Numbered from the stretch's first letter, positions 1 to 8,332 are shown. The stretch: 64,000 bases of DNA from Chelatococcus caeni (GCF_014196925.1 NZ_JACIEN010000001.1:1-64000); one strand, 5' to 3'. Notes: a model not told the origin generated them from the letters alone. A program made the numbers and translations.

Positions 1-45
1 CTCTCAAAGGCAGCAAGGCCCCTGGAGGCCGCGCCCAAAAATTGA

Positions 46-122
<77 letters not shown>

Positions 123-152
123 AAATTACTAAGCAATATCAAAGATCCAGCA

Positions 153-183
153 GAAAGCCCCGAGCCTCACGGCCGGGGCTTTC
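153..183 (+). terminator. intrinsic terminator after tRNA-fMet
   Basis: A 10-bp stem, GAAAGCCCCG (153-162) with CGGGGCTTTC (174-183), follows the tRNA by 30 nt. It probably ends the tRNA transcript and, given its place inside the element, was probably brought in with it. Confidence 0.75.
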
Positions 184-191
184 TTGCGTTC

Positions 192-209
192 GGGGACAAA
201 ATGGGGACA
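192..209 (+). repeat. left copy of the 18-nt end repeat
   Basis: GGGGACAAAATGGGGACA lies 70 bp inside the left end of element 1. The same sequence with one change occurs at 39769-39786, close to the right end and in the same orientation. The placement suggests arm-type binding sites for the tyrosine integrase or its excisionase (inference). Confidence 0.6.
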
Positions 210-250
210 GTTGGCCCCAAGCCCCCACACCTCACGCCCACGATTCTCAA

Positions 251-290
251 CATGCAAGCATGCTGGATGGCGAGCATGCGAGCATGCTGG
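251..290. repeat. AGCATGC-rich palindromic repeats beside partition genes
   Basis: AGCATGCTGG occurs at 258-267 and 281-290, with further AGCATGC units between them. The same core builds the inverted repeat at 1206-1235 on the other side of the ParA/partner pair. Such repeats flanking a ParA operon are expected for a centromere (parS) or for the partner protein's operator. Confidence 0.6.
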
Positions 291-294
291 CCAG

Positions 295-534
295 CTAGCG
301 TGCCGTGGCGCGATAATGATCCCACATCGCGCAGAAGAGCTCACTGAGCTCCATATCCTGTTCAGCCGCATGCGCCCGGAAGGCCCGTCGGACCTCTGGC
401 GCGAGCTTGACCTGGAGGGGGACCTTCTCCGCCCCGTTCGGCTTGTGAAGATTTCCCGTTGGTTCGGGCTTTGCTGGGGGAGCAGGGAGCGCGGACCGCC
501 GCGTCGGCTTTTCGAGCTTCACCTTCATCGTCAC
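295..534 (-). CDS. small ParA partner, RHH-like (ParG type)
   Basis: This 79-aa basic protein begins at a GTG that overlaps the parA stop by 4 bp; an internal ATG two codons in is an alternative start. The first 40 residues are rich in Pro, Lys and Arg and look flexible. The rest (from about VKLAPEVRRAFRAHA) resembles a ribbon-helix-helix fold. A ParA followed by a tiny partner with a disordered tail and RHH domain is the ParF/ParG arrangement, in which the partner binds the centromere and represses the operon. The palindromic repeats at 251-290 and 1206-1235 are likely targets. The function rests on context and on similarity to the pair at 25188-26070. Confidence 0.7.
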   Translation of the reverse strand: MTMKVKLEKPTRRSALPAPPAKPEPTGNLHKPNGAEKVPLQVKLAPEVRRAFRAHAAEQDMELSELFCAMWDHYRATAR

Positions 535-1187
535 GCAACCTCCCGCCGCGAAACGAGCGCCGTGAGTCTGTCTGCAATGTCCTGGGCGACCGCCTCAGCT
601 TTCTCGTTGAGCGTTCTATGGGCACTTTCCGACGCCGCGAGACCAGCATTCATGGCGCGCTGATAGCCGATCCTGTCCGGGAGTTCGTGCTGCGCAACGT
701 CGTACCCCGCCTGTGCGAGGAACCGTCGCGCATCTTCCATCGACGCGACACTCTCGCCGACACGCGCAAGGACGAAAACCAGCTTGTCGGCGGCGACACC
801 CTTGCGCACCAGTTCATGGGCGAGCACGACCGCGGGGCGCAGATCATCCAGCGAGAGTCCGGTCGGGATGACGACCAGGTCGCATACGCGTGCGATATCC
901 AGCGTGGTGGCGGTGGCATGTGGCGCTCCATCGATGACCACCAGGTCGAAGCGCTCCGCATCGGCCAGCGCAGGCTCCAGTCGTCCAAAGCTCTCGACGC
1001 GGATCAGGGGCGCAACGCCGTTCTTCTGCCGAATCCGCCCCCATTCGACGCACGTGCCCTGAGACACGTCCAGGTCGGCAATCTTCACATCCCAACCCTG
1101 CTGCGCAAATTCCCGTGCGACAAGCCGCGTCAAAGTGCTCTTGCCGACACCACCTTTCTGAGAAACGACCCCAATGATATGTGCCAC
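531..1187 (-). CDS. parA: ParA-family partition ATPase
   Basis: A 218-aa protein with the deviant Walker A motif KGGVGKST near residues 11-18, ADLDVSQGT around 38-46 and VVIDGAPHA around 84-92, typical of small ParA/MinD-type ATPases. It starts at GTG 1187 behind a GGGAGG ribosome binding site. Its length and the lack of an N-terminal DNA-binding domain fit type Ib ParA proteins paired with a small RHH partner, which follows with a 4-bp overlap. It should segregate an excised or replicating form of the element. A close paralogue lies at 25417-26070, sharing stretches such as NVKIADLD. Confidence 0.92.
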   Translation of the reverse strand: MAHIIGVVSQKGGVGKSTLTRLVAREFAQQGWDVKIADLDVSQGTCVEWGRIRQKNGVAPLIRVESFGRLEPALADAERFDLVVIDGAPHATATTLDIARVCDLVVIPTGLSLDDLRPAVVLAHELVRKGVAADKLVFVLARVGESVASMEDARRFLAQAGYDVAQHELPDRIGYQRAMNAGLAASESAHRTLNEKAEAVAQDIADRLTALVSRREVA

Positions 1188-1205
1188 AAATCAACCTCCC
1201 ATATG

Positions 1206-1235
1206 GCATGCCAGCATGCGAACATGCTGGCATGC
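1206..1235. promoter_or_regulatory. 13-bp perfect inverted repeat, partition operator/parS
   Basis: GCATGCCAGCATG (1206-1218) and its exact reverse complement (1223-1235) flank a CGAA spacer, just upstream of parA and behind the rep gene. It shares the AGCATGC core with the repeats at 251-290. It most likely binds the RHH partner. Confidence 0.65.
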
Positions 1236-1238
1236 TCG

Positions 1239-1703
1239 CTAATCGACGGGGAATAATTCCACCTGCTCTGCTTGACCGACGATATGGGTCAGCCGTTTTC
1301 GAAAACCTTTGTTTTCGGCTTTTCCGATCAATGCCCGCGCCGTGATCGCGTGATAGTTCTTGAATTCTTCGCTTGCCTTCCATGTCTCATGCGGGTTGAG
1401 GATGTAGACGTTTGCCGTGCCCATCTTGGCTATTGCCAATGCGCCCTGTTCCGAGAGGTATTTGACCTTCTTGTAGATCGTCTTGCGATGCAGGCCGAGC
1501 TCTTCCTCTAGAATGGCCATGCTGCAAGCCAGAACATTGTCGTGCCCTGCGTTCTCGACCAGGAACACCCAGACACGCGCAGCTGTAGGGTCACCCTCCA
1601 GCAATCCCTTGATCCGGTTCCATCCCGGTTTGTAGACTTTGGTAAAATGCGGCTTCTTCTCAGAAGAATCGGATTTCGTTGTATAATCGACAGCCAGTTC
1701 CAT
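1239..1703 (-). CDS. winged-helix replication initiator candidate
   Basis: A 154-aa protein with a helix-turn-helix region in the middle (around EEELGLHRKTIYKKVKYLSE) followed by a short strand pair, as in RepL/RepA-type winged-helix initiators. I do not recognise a named close relative. The context is persuasive: it is read away from a region with 25-bp-spaced iterons, AT-rich palindromes and inverted DnaA boxes, and is followed by parA and its partner. ATG 1703 was chosen because the frame upstream runs into the AT-rich palindromes; no strong ribosome binding site is visible. A transcriptional regulator is the alternative. Confidence 0.6.
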   Translation of the reverse strand: MELAVDYTTKSDSSEKKPHFTKVYKPGWNRIKGLLEGDPTAARVWVFLVENAGHDNVLACSMAILEEELGLHRKTIYKKVKYLSEQGALAIAKMGTANVYILNPHETWKASEEFKNYHAITARALIGKAENKGFRKRLTHIVGQAEQVELFPVD

Positions 1704-1751
1704 GGGTTTTGCCCCAATTTTTATTGTTCGGAGATACGTTAACCTATCATG

Positions 1752-1798
1752 TCCTAAATTGGGAAATAAAAATTCCCAACGTGGAAATAAATTTCCGT
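1752..1798. repeat. AT-rich palindromes upstream of rep
   Basis: Two imperfect palindromes, TTGGGAAATAAAAATTCCCAA-like (starting near 1758) and GGAAATAAATTTCC, lie between the rep start and the iterons. This is the most AT-rich stretch of the left end and could be the melting region of an origin or the rep promoter. Confidence 0.5.
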
Positions 1799-1813
1799 TC
1801 CGGTAATCCAAAC

Positions 1814-1870
1814 GCCACATATATGTGGCCTCTAGGGAGCCACATATATGTGGCCTCTAGGAGGCCACAT
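1814..1870. repeat. iteron-like direct repeats
   Basis: Two identical 23-nt units start at 1814 and 1839, a spacing of 25 bp. Each contains the palindrome CCACATATATGTGG followed by CCTCTAGG. A third partial unit, AGGCCACAT, lies at 1862-1870. Regular spacing ahead of a rep-like gene fits initiator-binding iterons or an autoregulatory operator. Confidence 0.65.
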
Positions 1871-1928
1871 TACATCCGCGGATTTCCTCGATTTTTTGCT
1901 TCTCTCTTCTTAGTCTTACATATGCACT

Positions 1929-2009
1929 GGACTTATCCACAGGCTTGAGCCGCGAGCAGCAGCCCCGATACTGCAAGCGACGCGGCGAGGAGTGCCTGTG
2001 GGTAAGTCC
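1929..2009. other. candidate replication origin with inverted DnaA boxes
   Basis: GGACTTATCCACAGGC (1929-1944) contains a perfect DnaA box, TTATCCACA. Its near-exact inverse, GCCTGTGGGTAAGTCC, lies at 1994-2009 (15 of 16 positions). With the iterons and rep gene this looks like an origin. The remaining bases to 2238 hold no credible gene; the inverted pair ACCTCTTTTG / CAAAAGAGGT lies near 2010 and 2115. Confidence 0.6.
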
Positions 2010-2238
2010 CGACCTCTTTTGAACGGTGACGCTTTCGCTGACCATTCCTTTGCCGGTCAAACACACGCCTCTGCGCTCCCACCACCTTCGTGCGGTCTTG
2101 CGCGGGTCCCCGTCCAAAAGAGGTTTGGAAGGCGGCATGGCTGCCCCGCACTGAAGAAAACCATCTGACCCGCCTACCGCCTGTGATGCCGCATAAGGGG
2201 TTTTGAAGGGGGTGTGGCGCGCTAGGAGCCTCCACAGT

Positions 2239-4206
2239 TCATTCGTCGAAGCCGGGAGGGGTAGGTGGGCGCTTCTGGCTCTCCGATGAACCAGAAGGCG
2301 GCTCAGGAGGTTTGGGGGGCATGACATCGGGCTTGGGCTCCGCCTCGGACAACGTGTCGCCCTTGCGTGCCCGCATCCGCGCCTGAAGCGCGGCAAGCTC
2401 TGCCTGATATTCGGGATCGTCCTTCAGGTCGGCGTCGTCCTCGTCCGGCTCGAACTCCGGCGTCAGGACGGGGCGCGGGGCGCGATGCACCCTGTCGCCA
2501 AGCTCACTCTTCTTCTGCGCCACCCACTCCTTCAGCTTCTCGTTGGCGTAGTAGGGCGGGTACAGGTTGGCCCGAATCGACAGCCCGTCCTGAAAGATCA
2601 CACAGTCGTCGCGAAACTCAGGTCCCATCAGCTGCTGGGGCGAGGCCACCCAATCCTCACCGCCCCAGATGTCTTTCCGCCTTCCTAGGCGTTCGGCGAC
2701 GTGTTCCGCCGTGCGGGTGTCATTCGGGCGGAAGAAGATCTGGCCACGGCAGTTGGCGATGAGGCTCCGCCACTTCGGGTACACCTCTTCGAGCTGTGCC
2801 AGGTCCTGCGCGAAAAGCCAGAGCCGGACGCGGTAGCTCCGCGTGATCGCCACCGCGTCCTCGATGATCCGCATGTAGCCCAACTGCGGCATCTCGTCGA
2901 AGACGAACATCATCGGCCAGTCGAGATATTCGGCTGGCAGGCTGTCATCCTCGGCATTGGCCGCGTCAATCATCTTGCGCACCCGGATCGCTTCGCTCAG
3001 GTGCTGGCCCAGCATCACCCGCAGCACGCTGCGCATGGCCGCCATCTTCTCGGGCGGCACGATCAGATAGACCGTGGCCGCGCTGCCGCGCGTCACCCCG
3101 CCATCCTCGCGCTGGTGCCAGCCCGGCGCGCGGCCGGTCTTTGCGGCGAAGGTGACGCTGATGTTGTCGCGGACGAGGATGTCCTCGACCGTCCAGCCCG
3201 GCGTCGTGGAGGAGGTGACATTGGCCACGTCGTCTGACCGCCAGATGGCGAGCTGCGTGCGCAGCGTCGTTGAGATCGAGGCGCGTAGCGCCTCCGACTG
3301 CGTCTCCAGGATATTGCCCAGCTCCTTCAGGCGCTCGTCGTCCGACCCTTGCAGGTCCTCGACCATCGCCTCGAAATCCGCCTTGCTCGGCGTCAGCAGG
3401 CGGCAGACCGCGCGCATGTTGCGCTGGCCTTCCGGCCGCGTGCGGATGACATAGAAGATCAGCCCCGTTAGCAGGTCGCGCGCGGCCTCGTCCCAGAACG
3501 GCTCCTTGCCTTGGGGAATGACCAGCAGTTCGGCCACAAGCCGTGCCTCGTCCCAGCCCGTCACCCGGTCGAGCGGGTTGTAGCAGTCGGAATCGGCCGC
3601 GCCGGGCGCCCATTTGAATACCTGCCCGTAGAGGCTGCGCCGCCATGCCGTGTGCTCGTAGTTCTCGCCCTTGGGGTCGAGCACCACCGTCGGCCCCTCG
3701 AAATCCAGCAGCACCGGCAGGATCAGCCGCTGGCCCTTGCCCGCGCCCGTGGGGGCGACCGTCAGCAGATGCCCTTCGCCCCGGAAATAGAGCGGGAACT
3801 CCAGGTCCGGGCGGTCCGGCACCGGCTGCTTGGCGATTTGCAGCGCGTCCATGGGGAAGGTCGCGTTGCTTGAGATGACGATGCCTGCTTCGGCGATCTG
3901 ATCGAATGTGGCCCAGCGCTGCGCCTGGCCGACGTTGCGCAGCTTCTCGCGAGACTCTGCCGTCAGGAAATGCATGGACTGGCGGAGGATCTTCCGGGCT
4001 TCCTCGATATCGCCTTCGTTCAGCTTGTAATGCAGGCTCTCCCGAAACGCCTGGTCGATGGCGGGGTCGGTTACGAGGATCATGTACGCCTCGGCCCATT
4101 CCGGCCCGATCCCTTCCAGCCAGCGATCAAACTGGCGCTTGCGCTCAATCTCGCGCGGCGACGGTTCCTTCTCGCCCCCACCCCCGAAAAGCTTCTTCCA
4201 CACCAT
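2239..4206 (-). CDS. VirD4/TraG-like coupling ATPase without membrane anchor
   Basis: A 655-aa protein of the type IV coupling-protein family. The Walker A motif APTGAGKGQR lies near residue 150, VVLDPKGEN about 30 residues later, and the Walker B-like MMFVFDEMPQLG in the last third. ATG 4206 was chosen because GAGGGAG precedes it and the product then begins MVWKKLFGGG. Unlike classical VirD4 there are no N-terminal transmembrane helices; the first 100 residues are charged and helical. The C-terminal tail is rich in acidic residues and proline. It probably docks relaxosomes or effectors to a secretion channel encoded elsewhere. A conventional membrane-anchored paralogue lies at 23321-24916. 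Confidence 0.85.
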   Translation of the reverse strand: MVWKKLFGGGGEKEPSPREIERKRQFDRWLEGIGPEWAEAYMILVTDPAIDQAFRESLHYKLNEGDIEEARKILRQSMHFLTAESREKLRNVGQAQRWATFDQIAEAGIVISSNATFPMDALQIAKQPVPDRPDLEFPLYFRGEGHLLTVAPTGAGKGQRLILPVLLDFEGPTVVLDPKGENYEHTAWRRSLYGQVFKWAPGAADSDCYNPLDRVTGWDEARLVAELLVIPQGKEPFWDEAARDLLTGLIFYVIRTRPEGQRNMRAVCRLLTPSKADFEAMVEDLQGSDDERLKELGNILETQSEALRASISTTLRTQLAIWRSDDVANVTSSTTPGWTVEDILVRDNISVTFAAKTGRAPGWHQREDGGVTRGSAATVYLIVPPEKMAAMRSVLRVMLGQHLSEAIRVRKMIDAANAEDDSLPAEYLDWPMMFVFDEMPQLGYMRIIEDAVAITRSYRVRLWLFAQDLAQLEEVYPKWRSLIANCRGQIFFRPNDTRTAEHVAERLGRRKDIWGGEDWVASPQQLMGPEFRDDCVIFQDGLSIRANLYPPYYANEKLKEWVAQKKSELGDRVHRAPRPVLTPEFEPDEDDADLKDDPEYQAELAALQARMRARKGDTLSEAEPKPDVMPPKPPEPPSGSSESQKRPPTPPGFDE

Positions 4207-4529
4207 CGCCGCTCCCTCGCCGAATGCTCCCCTGACAGTCCACCTGCCTGACGCCAAGCTACCACCGAATCGCCAGTGAATCCGACGGAAATGCTTGGCC
4301 GGACGAGGCTTTGAGCTTGGTTCTACGCGGCTTGGCTTTGGGCGGATGACGCGGGGCGGGGTTGCCCGTCCGGCACGGTGCCCGTGTGGGCAGCCAGTCG
4401 AAATGCCCCGCGCCCGACAGCGGGATGACGCATTGCCCTTGGGCACGTCGAGAGCGTCCGGTTGGGCTTCTCTCGCCCTTGTCCGATTCCGCGCTCCACG
4501 AGCCGTCCTCAGTTGTGGCTGACCTGGCA

Positions 4530-4742
4530 GGGACGCCGGTCGGCGCAACGGCGGTCGGTCAGTTTCTTCCCCTGCGGCCGAGGCCGCATTCCTCGCGGAC
4601 GCTGGCGCTCCAACAAACAGCCCGCCCGCCGTCTTCCGGTTCCCTCCAGCCCGTTCGGGTGCGCCGCCCGTCTTGCCCCTGCCTCTCCGGTCGCCATCGG
4701 ACGGCCGCGATGGGCGCGGTCGCAAAGACAAGGAGAGGAACC
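4530..4742 (+). promoter_or_regulatory. element-1 leader, copy 1 (upstream of ardC)
   Basis: About 210 nt of non-coding sequence share ordered blocks with 10960-11167 and 18355-18567: CGCAACGGCG, TTTCTTCCCC, TTCCTCGCGG, a GCCGTCT block, TTCGGGTGCG, then a GC-rich hairpin just before the ribosome binding site. The rest of 4207-4529 holds no gene I can support. A shared regulatory leader or structured RNA is the likely explanation. Confidence 0.6.
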
Positions 4743-5654
4743 ATGACCGCACAACGCATCGACGTCTACACCCAGGTCACCAACAACATCATCGCCGCCA
4801 TCGAGGCGGGCGCGGGCGACTGGCAGATGCCCTGGCACCGCAGCGGCGAGGGCCTGAACCGCCCCGTCAACATCGACACCGCCAAAGCCTATCGCGGCAT
4901 CAACGTCGTCAGCCTCTGGGCCTCCGCCCAAGCCCGCGGCTTCACCACCGGCACCTGGGGCACCTACCGCCAGTGGCAGGCCAATGGCTGTCAGGTCCGC
5001 AAGGGCGAGAAGTCGAGCCTCGTGGTCTTCTACAAGGAGTTCGACGTGGAAGAGCGGAACGACGACACCGGCGAGACCGAGCACGGCAAGCGCCTCATGG
5101 CTCGCGCGAGCTGGGTCTTCAACGCGTACCAGGTGGACGGCTACGAGGCGCCCGCGCTTCCCGAGCCCAAGGACCCCATCGCCACCGTGGCAACCGCCGA
5201 CCGCTTCATCACCGCCACCGGCGCAATCATCCGTCACGGCGGAACCCGCGCCTTCTATCGTCCCTCCGACGACATTATCCAGATGCCCGAGCGCGAGCGC
5301 TTCCTCGGCACCGGAACCAGCACGGCGACCGAGAGCTACTACGCCACGCTCTTGCACGAGCTGACTCACTGGACGGGCGACACCCGCCGCTGCGACCGCC
5401 AATTCGGCAAGCGCTTCGGCGACGATGCCTACGCCATGGAAGAACTCGTGGCCGAGTTGGGCGCGGCCTTCCTCTGCGCCGACCTGGGCGTGACGCTCAC
5501 CCCGCGTCCCGACCACGCCGCCTACATCGACAACTGGCTGAAGGTCCTGAAAGCCGACAAGAAGGCCATCTTCGCCGCCGCCAGCGCCGCCGCCAAGGCG
5601 ACGGACTTCCTGGCTGGGCTGCAAGCCAACGACATCACCGAGGCCGCCGCTTAG
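4743..5654 (+). CDS. ardC: ArdC-family antirestriction protein
   Basis: A 303-aa protein with the two-part ArdC architecture: an N-terminal single-stranded-DNA-binding domain (VYTQVTNNIIAAIEAG onwards) and a C-terminal zincin-like metallopeptidase domain with HELTH near residue 205. A downstream Glu in MEELVAELGAAF is the probable third zinc ligand. ArdC proteins protect incoming single-stranded DNA and counter restriction during conjugation. ATG 4743 follows AAGGAGAGG. The gene sits behind a leader shared with the DUF736 gene, suggesting co-expression. A second ArdC lies at 54285 in element 2. Confidence 0.93.
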   Translation: MTAQRIDVYTQVTNNIIAAIEAGAGDWQMPWHRSGEGLNRPVNIDTAKAYRGINVVSLWASAQARGFTTGTWGTYRQWQANGCQVRKGEKSSLVVFYKEFDVEERNDDTGETEHGKRLMARASWVFNAYQVDGYEAPALPEPKDPIATVATADRFITATGAIIRHGGTRAFYRPSDDIIQMPERERFLGTGTSTATESYYATLLHELTHWTGDTRRCDRQFGKRFGDDAYAMEELVAELGAAFLCADLGVTLTPRPDHAAYIDNWLKVLKADKKAIFAAASAAAKATDFLAGLQANDITEAAA

Positions 5655-5661
5655 GCGGCCT
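5641..5661. terminator. hairpin between convergent genes
   Basis: AGGCCGCC pairs with GGCGGCCT across the ardC stop codon, 5 bp before the end of the convergent DUF3644 gene. It can serve both directions. Confidence 0.6.
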
Positions 5662-5665
5662 CATT

Positions 5666-6862
5666 TCACTTGTACTTTTCGCCCTGTTCCTGGCAGTGGG
5701 CGCGAAGGCGCTCGATCCACTTGTCGTACCACACCCACGTATTTCGATAATCGCCGTCGCGCCCGTACCCATGCGCCGGATTCTTCGCATCCAGCTCCTT
5801 CCAAAGCGCCGTGTGCGCCTGCTGATTGAACTTGGGGAAACCTTCCGCCTGAACCATTTCCCAGACCTGCTTCGCCGTATACCGGCGCTTGTCCACCTCC
5901 TTGAGCAGGACGCGATTAATCTCTCGGCCTTCGTCGGAATCTCCCTTCACGAATTCGACGGCGATGTCCGCGCTTGAGGCGCGGTTCCCCGCGATCGGTA
6001 CGAAGGCGACGCGGTAGCGATAGGCCGGGTCCGCGTATTCTGCTTCGCTCAGTCCGTGTTCGAACGCGTCGATGAAGGTTTCGATATGGCCCGGCAGACT
6101 CGTGCCCTTCTTAAGCGCCGCGCGCTGATCCGCGGCGAAGGTGACGAATTGCAGTGCAATGGGGAGCCGCCGCTCCAACCCGTACTGCGACCCGAACAGG
6201 CTTTTGATCGCCTCGTTGAAGTTCAGGCAGCACGCCTGCAACTTTGCGCTCACGGCGTCGTCGATCCGGTTCGTAGACCGATGCTCGATCTCATGTCGCA
6301 GCTCCAAGACGAAATCGAGGTTTTTTACTGCGCCGCTCGGAATTGGGCAGCGAGCGTGCCGCAGGCACTTCCCCAGCTCCCAATAGCAATCCGCCCCCTG
6401 CTTTGTTTTTTTGATTGTCCCGTCGGCGTTTCGATAGCGATAGTCGATCCCTTCGCGCCGAAACCATGCGTGCAGGAGATAGGTCCAGGCGATGATGCTG
6501 GTGACGATGAACAGCTCCGCCCGAAAGGTTAAACCCGCACCGTTGAAGGTATGCACGGCAGCGATCATCGCTTCCCGCGCCTTGATCAGCAATTCGTCCC
6601 CACGCAAGCTGAGGCCCGTTTCCGTATCGACTTCCGGCCAGTTGATCAGGAACTCATCCAGCTCGTCGGCAGAGGCGGTTTTTATCGCCTTGAACTTCGC
6701 ACCTGTGCGGATTTCAGCGATGCGCGCATGATTGATCGAGCGCGTCGGGCGGGTGAAGTAAGCAAGGATGTCCTGGTCATTGTATCCGCCGCGACCCAGC
6801 ATCGCCTTAATCAGGGCGATTTCCCACTTCTCAAGTGTATTCCCTCGTTTTCTCGCCGGCAT
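5666..6862 (-). CDS. DUF3644-family protein
   Basis: A 398-aa protein. The stretch from about residue 80 (LIKAREAMIAAVHTFNGA, then a hydrophobic AELFIVTSIIAWTYLLHAWF) matches the pattern I know from DUF3644: an all-helical domain with a conserved Leu/Trp-rich core. LDFVLELRHEIEHRS contains a RHxxEH-type motif shared with abortive-infection and HEPN-like folds; calling it an active centre is inference. ATG 6862 was chosen over an upstream TTG because AGGAAA precedes it. It is antisense to its neighbours and lower in GC, so it looks like a cargo gene dropped between ardC and the next block. Its biochemical function is unknown; DUF3644 genes occur among mobile and defence genes. Confidence 0.7.
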   Translation of the reverse strand: MPARKRGNTLEKWEIALIKAMLGRGGYNDQDILAYFTRPTRSINHARIAEIRTGAKFKAIKTASADELDEFLINWPEVDTETGLSLRGDELLIKAREAMIAAVHTFNGAGLTFRAELFIVTSIIAWTYLLHAWFRREGIDYRYRNADGTIKKTKQGADCYWELGKCLRHARCPIPSGAVKNLDFVLELRHEIEHRSTNRIDDAVSAKLQACCLNFNEAIKSLFGSQYGLERRLPIALQFVTFAADQRAALKKGTSLPGHIETFIDAFEHGLSEAEYADPAYRYRVAFVPIAGNRASSADIAVEFVKGDSDEGREINRVLLKEVDKRRYTAKQVWEMVQAEGFPKFNQQAHTALWKELDAKNPAHGYGRDGDYRNTWVWYDKWIERLRAHCQEQGEKYK

Positions 6863-6930
6863 GGATTTCCTGACGACCACAAGACTTCGTTGCAAGCTGT
6901 TCAGCTTGAGAGACTGTATCGGGATTTTCC

Positions 6931-7012
6931 GGCGGGGAAAGCCTTCCCCTGCCTGCGACCGTCAATGACGTTCTCCGTCACCCCTTCGAGCGGGGAGACC
7001 CCCGCAACGCCC
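6931..7012. other. two-hairpin motif, copy 1
   Basis: Stem GGGGAA-AGCC-TTCCCC (6934-6949) is followed 40 nt later by GCGGGG-AGA-CCCCCGC (6990-7005) and AACGCCCCC. The same pair with compensating changes occurs in element 2 at 50355-50420, where an insertion splits the second stem. The 571-bp gap 6863-7433 holds no other gene I can support. Confidence 0.55.
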
Positions 7013-7433
7013 CCAGAGCCGCCACACCGGGACCCGCGCTGACGCTGCCCGATGCGGCGGCAGCGGACGGCCCCTTGGGCCGAAGGTGATCCTGTGATCG
7101 CGCCTGGGCGCGATACCCTCTGTTTCCAGCTTGTGCCGACTGCACCGGCCAAGCCGACATCGGCCATGTCTCTCACCTTGCGCACATCCCAAGGTCGCCG
7201 TCCGGCCTGCCCGCTCCATTCGGGCGGCTGAAGCCGCCCTCCCGCGTTGGCCGGATGCCCCCTGCGGGGCGGCTCCCCCGGGAGCCCGGCGCGGTCGGCG
7301 CGACGCCGCCAGCGCAACGGCGGTCCTCATGCTCACTGGTTCTCCTGTCGTCGCTCGCCGCTGGGCAGAGGGTAATGCGCGGGGCGTGGGTGTCCTTCGC
7401 AGACCCGAACAACTTGACGGAGGACAAGACGAC

Positions 7434-7739
7434 ATGACCCGATTTCCCCAACTCAAACGGCTGGAGCGCGCCGAGACCCATTTGCAGGGTGTCAGCGCCT
7501 TGGCCGGTGGCCATGGCGTGGAAGCGCTGTGGTTCGACGAAACCCGCCGCGACGACCCGCGCGCGGTGCCCGACGCGCTCTATGTGAACATGGGCGACAG
7601 CTACGCGCCGACCATCGTCTATGACGTGGCCAGCGGCGAATACCTGTTCACCAGCTGGGGAGATGTGGTGGAGGCGGCAGATGCCGCCCGCGAGGCTGAA
7701 GCGGCAAGCGCCGCCGAGGCCGAAACGTTGGAGGGCTGA
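7434..7739 (+). CDS. conserved small acidic protein, unknown
   Basis: A 101-aa acidic protein I do not recognise. ATG 7434 follows GGAGGACAAGACGAC, a good ribosome binding site. The middle (YVNMGDSYAPTIVYDVASGEYLFTSW) looks like a small beta-rich fold, and the C-terminus is an Ala/Glu-rich helix. It stands first in a tight run (7434, 7743, 7970) ahead of the ParB-like gene. Strong codon periodicity and the ribosome binding site support a real gene. Confidence 0.75.
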   Translation: MTRFPQLKRLERAETHLQGVSALAGGHGVEALWFDETRRDDPRAVPDALYVNMGDSYAPTIVYDVASGEYLFTSWGDVVEAADAAREAEAASAAEAETLEG

Positions 7740-7742
7740 CCC

Positions 7743-7973
7743 ATGGCCAGCCTGACCAACATCACACCAGACCATCGCAGCGCCTTCGAGGCGCTGACCA
7801 GCGGCGCGTTTTCCAACTTCGCCCTGTTCTCCTGCTTCGCGGACGGCCAGCCCGCCGCCGCCATCTGCGCGGTGACCGAGCAGGCGGGCGAATACCTCAT
7901 CCGCCCGCTCTTCGTGTCGGTGACCGACACGATGCGCCTGACCGACCATGACGGACGGGAGGCCGCGCAATGA
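7743..7973 (+). CDS. conserved small protein, unknown
   Basis: A 76-aa protein starting 3 bp after the previous stop and overlapping the next start by 4 bp (ATGA), so all three genes are probably translationally coupled. The region FSNFALFSCFADGQPAAAICAV is hydrophobic and FVSVTDTMRLTDHDG forms the C-terminal part. No named family is recognised. Confidence 0.72.
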   Translation: MASLTNITPDHRSAFEALTSGAFSNFALFSCFADGQPAAAICAVTEQAGEYLIRPLFVSVTDTMRLTDHDGREAAQ

Positions 7974-8332
7974 TGCCGCTTCTCACGGATTGCCAGCGCG
8001 CGCGCATGCTGGCCAATGGCCGCGCCAATGCCGAGCGCATGGCGGATGACGGCAACACCCAGGACTTCTGGCCTGTGGTGAAGCTGTTCTGCCCGTGGGG
8101 AGCCGCGACGTGGCTTCTCTCGGAGATCGACCCCGAGGACGAGGATATCGCCTTCGGCCTGTGTGACCTTGGCTTCGGATGCCCTGAACTGGGCAGCGTC
8201 CGTCTGTCGGAGCTTGCCGCCATCCGTGGTCCCGCTGGGCTGACCATCGAGCGCGACCTTCACTTTAAGGCCACCAAGAGCCTGACGGCCTACGCCGCCG
8301 AGGCGAACGAACACGGGCGCATCAGCGCCTGA
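7970..8332 (+). CDS. DUF2958-family protein
   Basis: A 120-aa protein of the DUF2958 type. Signature stretches are LLTDCQRARMLANG at the start, PVVKLFCPWGAATWLLSEIDPEDEDIAFGLCDLGFGCPELG in the middle (given in parts), and an IERDLHF segment near the end. The family is common on conjugative elements and its role is unknown. Element 2 has a homologue at 55244-55639, also between ArdC and ParB-like genes. Confidence 0.88.
   Translation: MMPLLTDCQRARMLANGRANAERMADDGNTQDFWPVVKLFCPWGAATWLLSEIDPEDEDIAFGLCDLGFGCPELGSVRLSELAAIRGPAGLTIERDLHFKATKSLTAYAAEANEHGRISA

Noticed and set aside
2242-4752. N-terminal extension of the 2239 coupling protein to 4752
   Set aside because: The extra 180 codons are Arg/Pro-rich, run through the ardC leader on the opposite strand and precede a good ribosome binding site at ATG 4206.
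4509-5624. 371-codon minus-strand frame opposite ardC
   Set aside because: Gly/Val-rich translation typical of an antisense shadow; ArdC is certain on the other strand.
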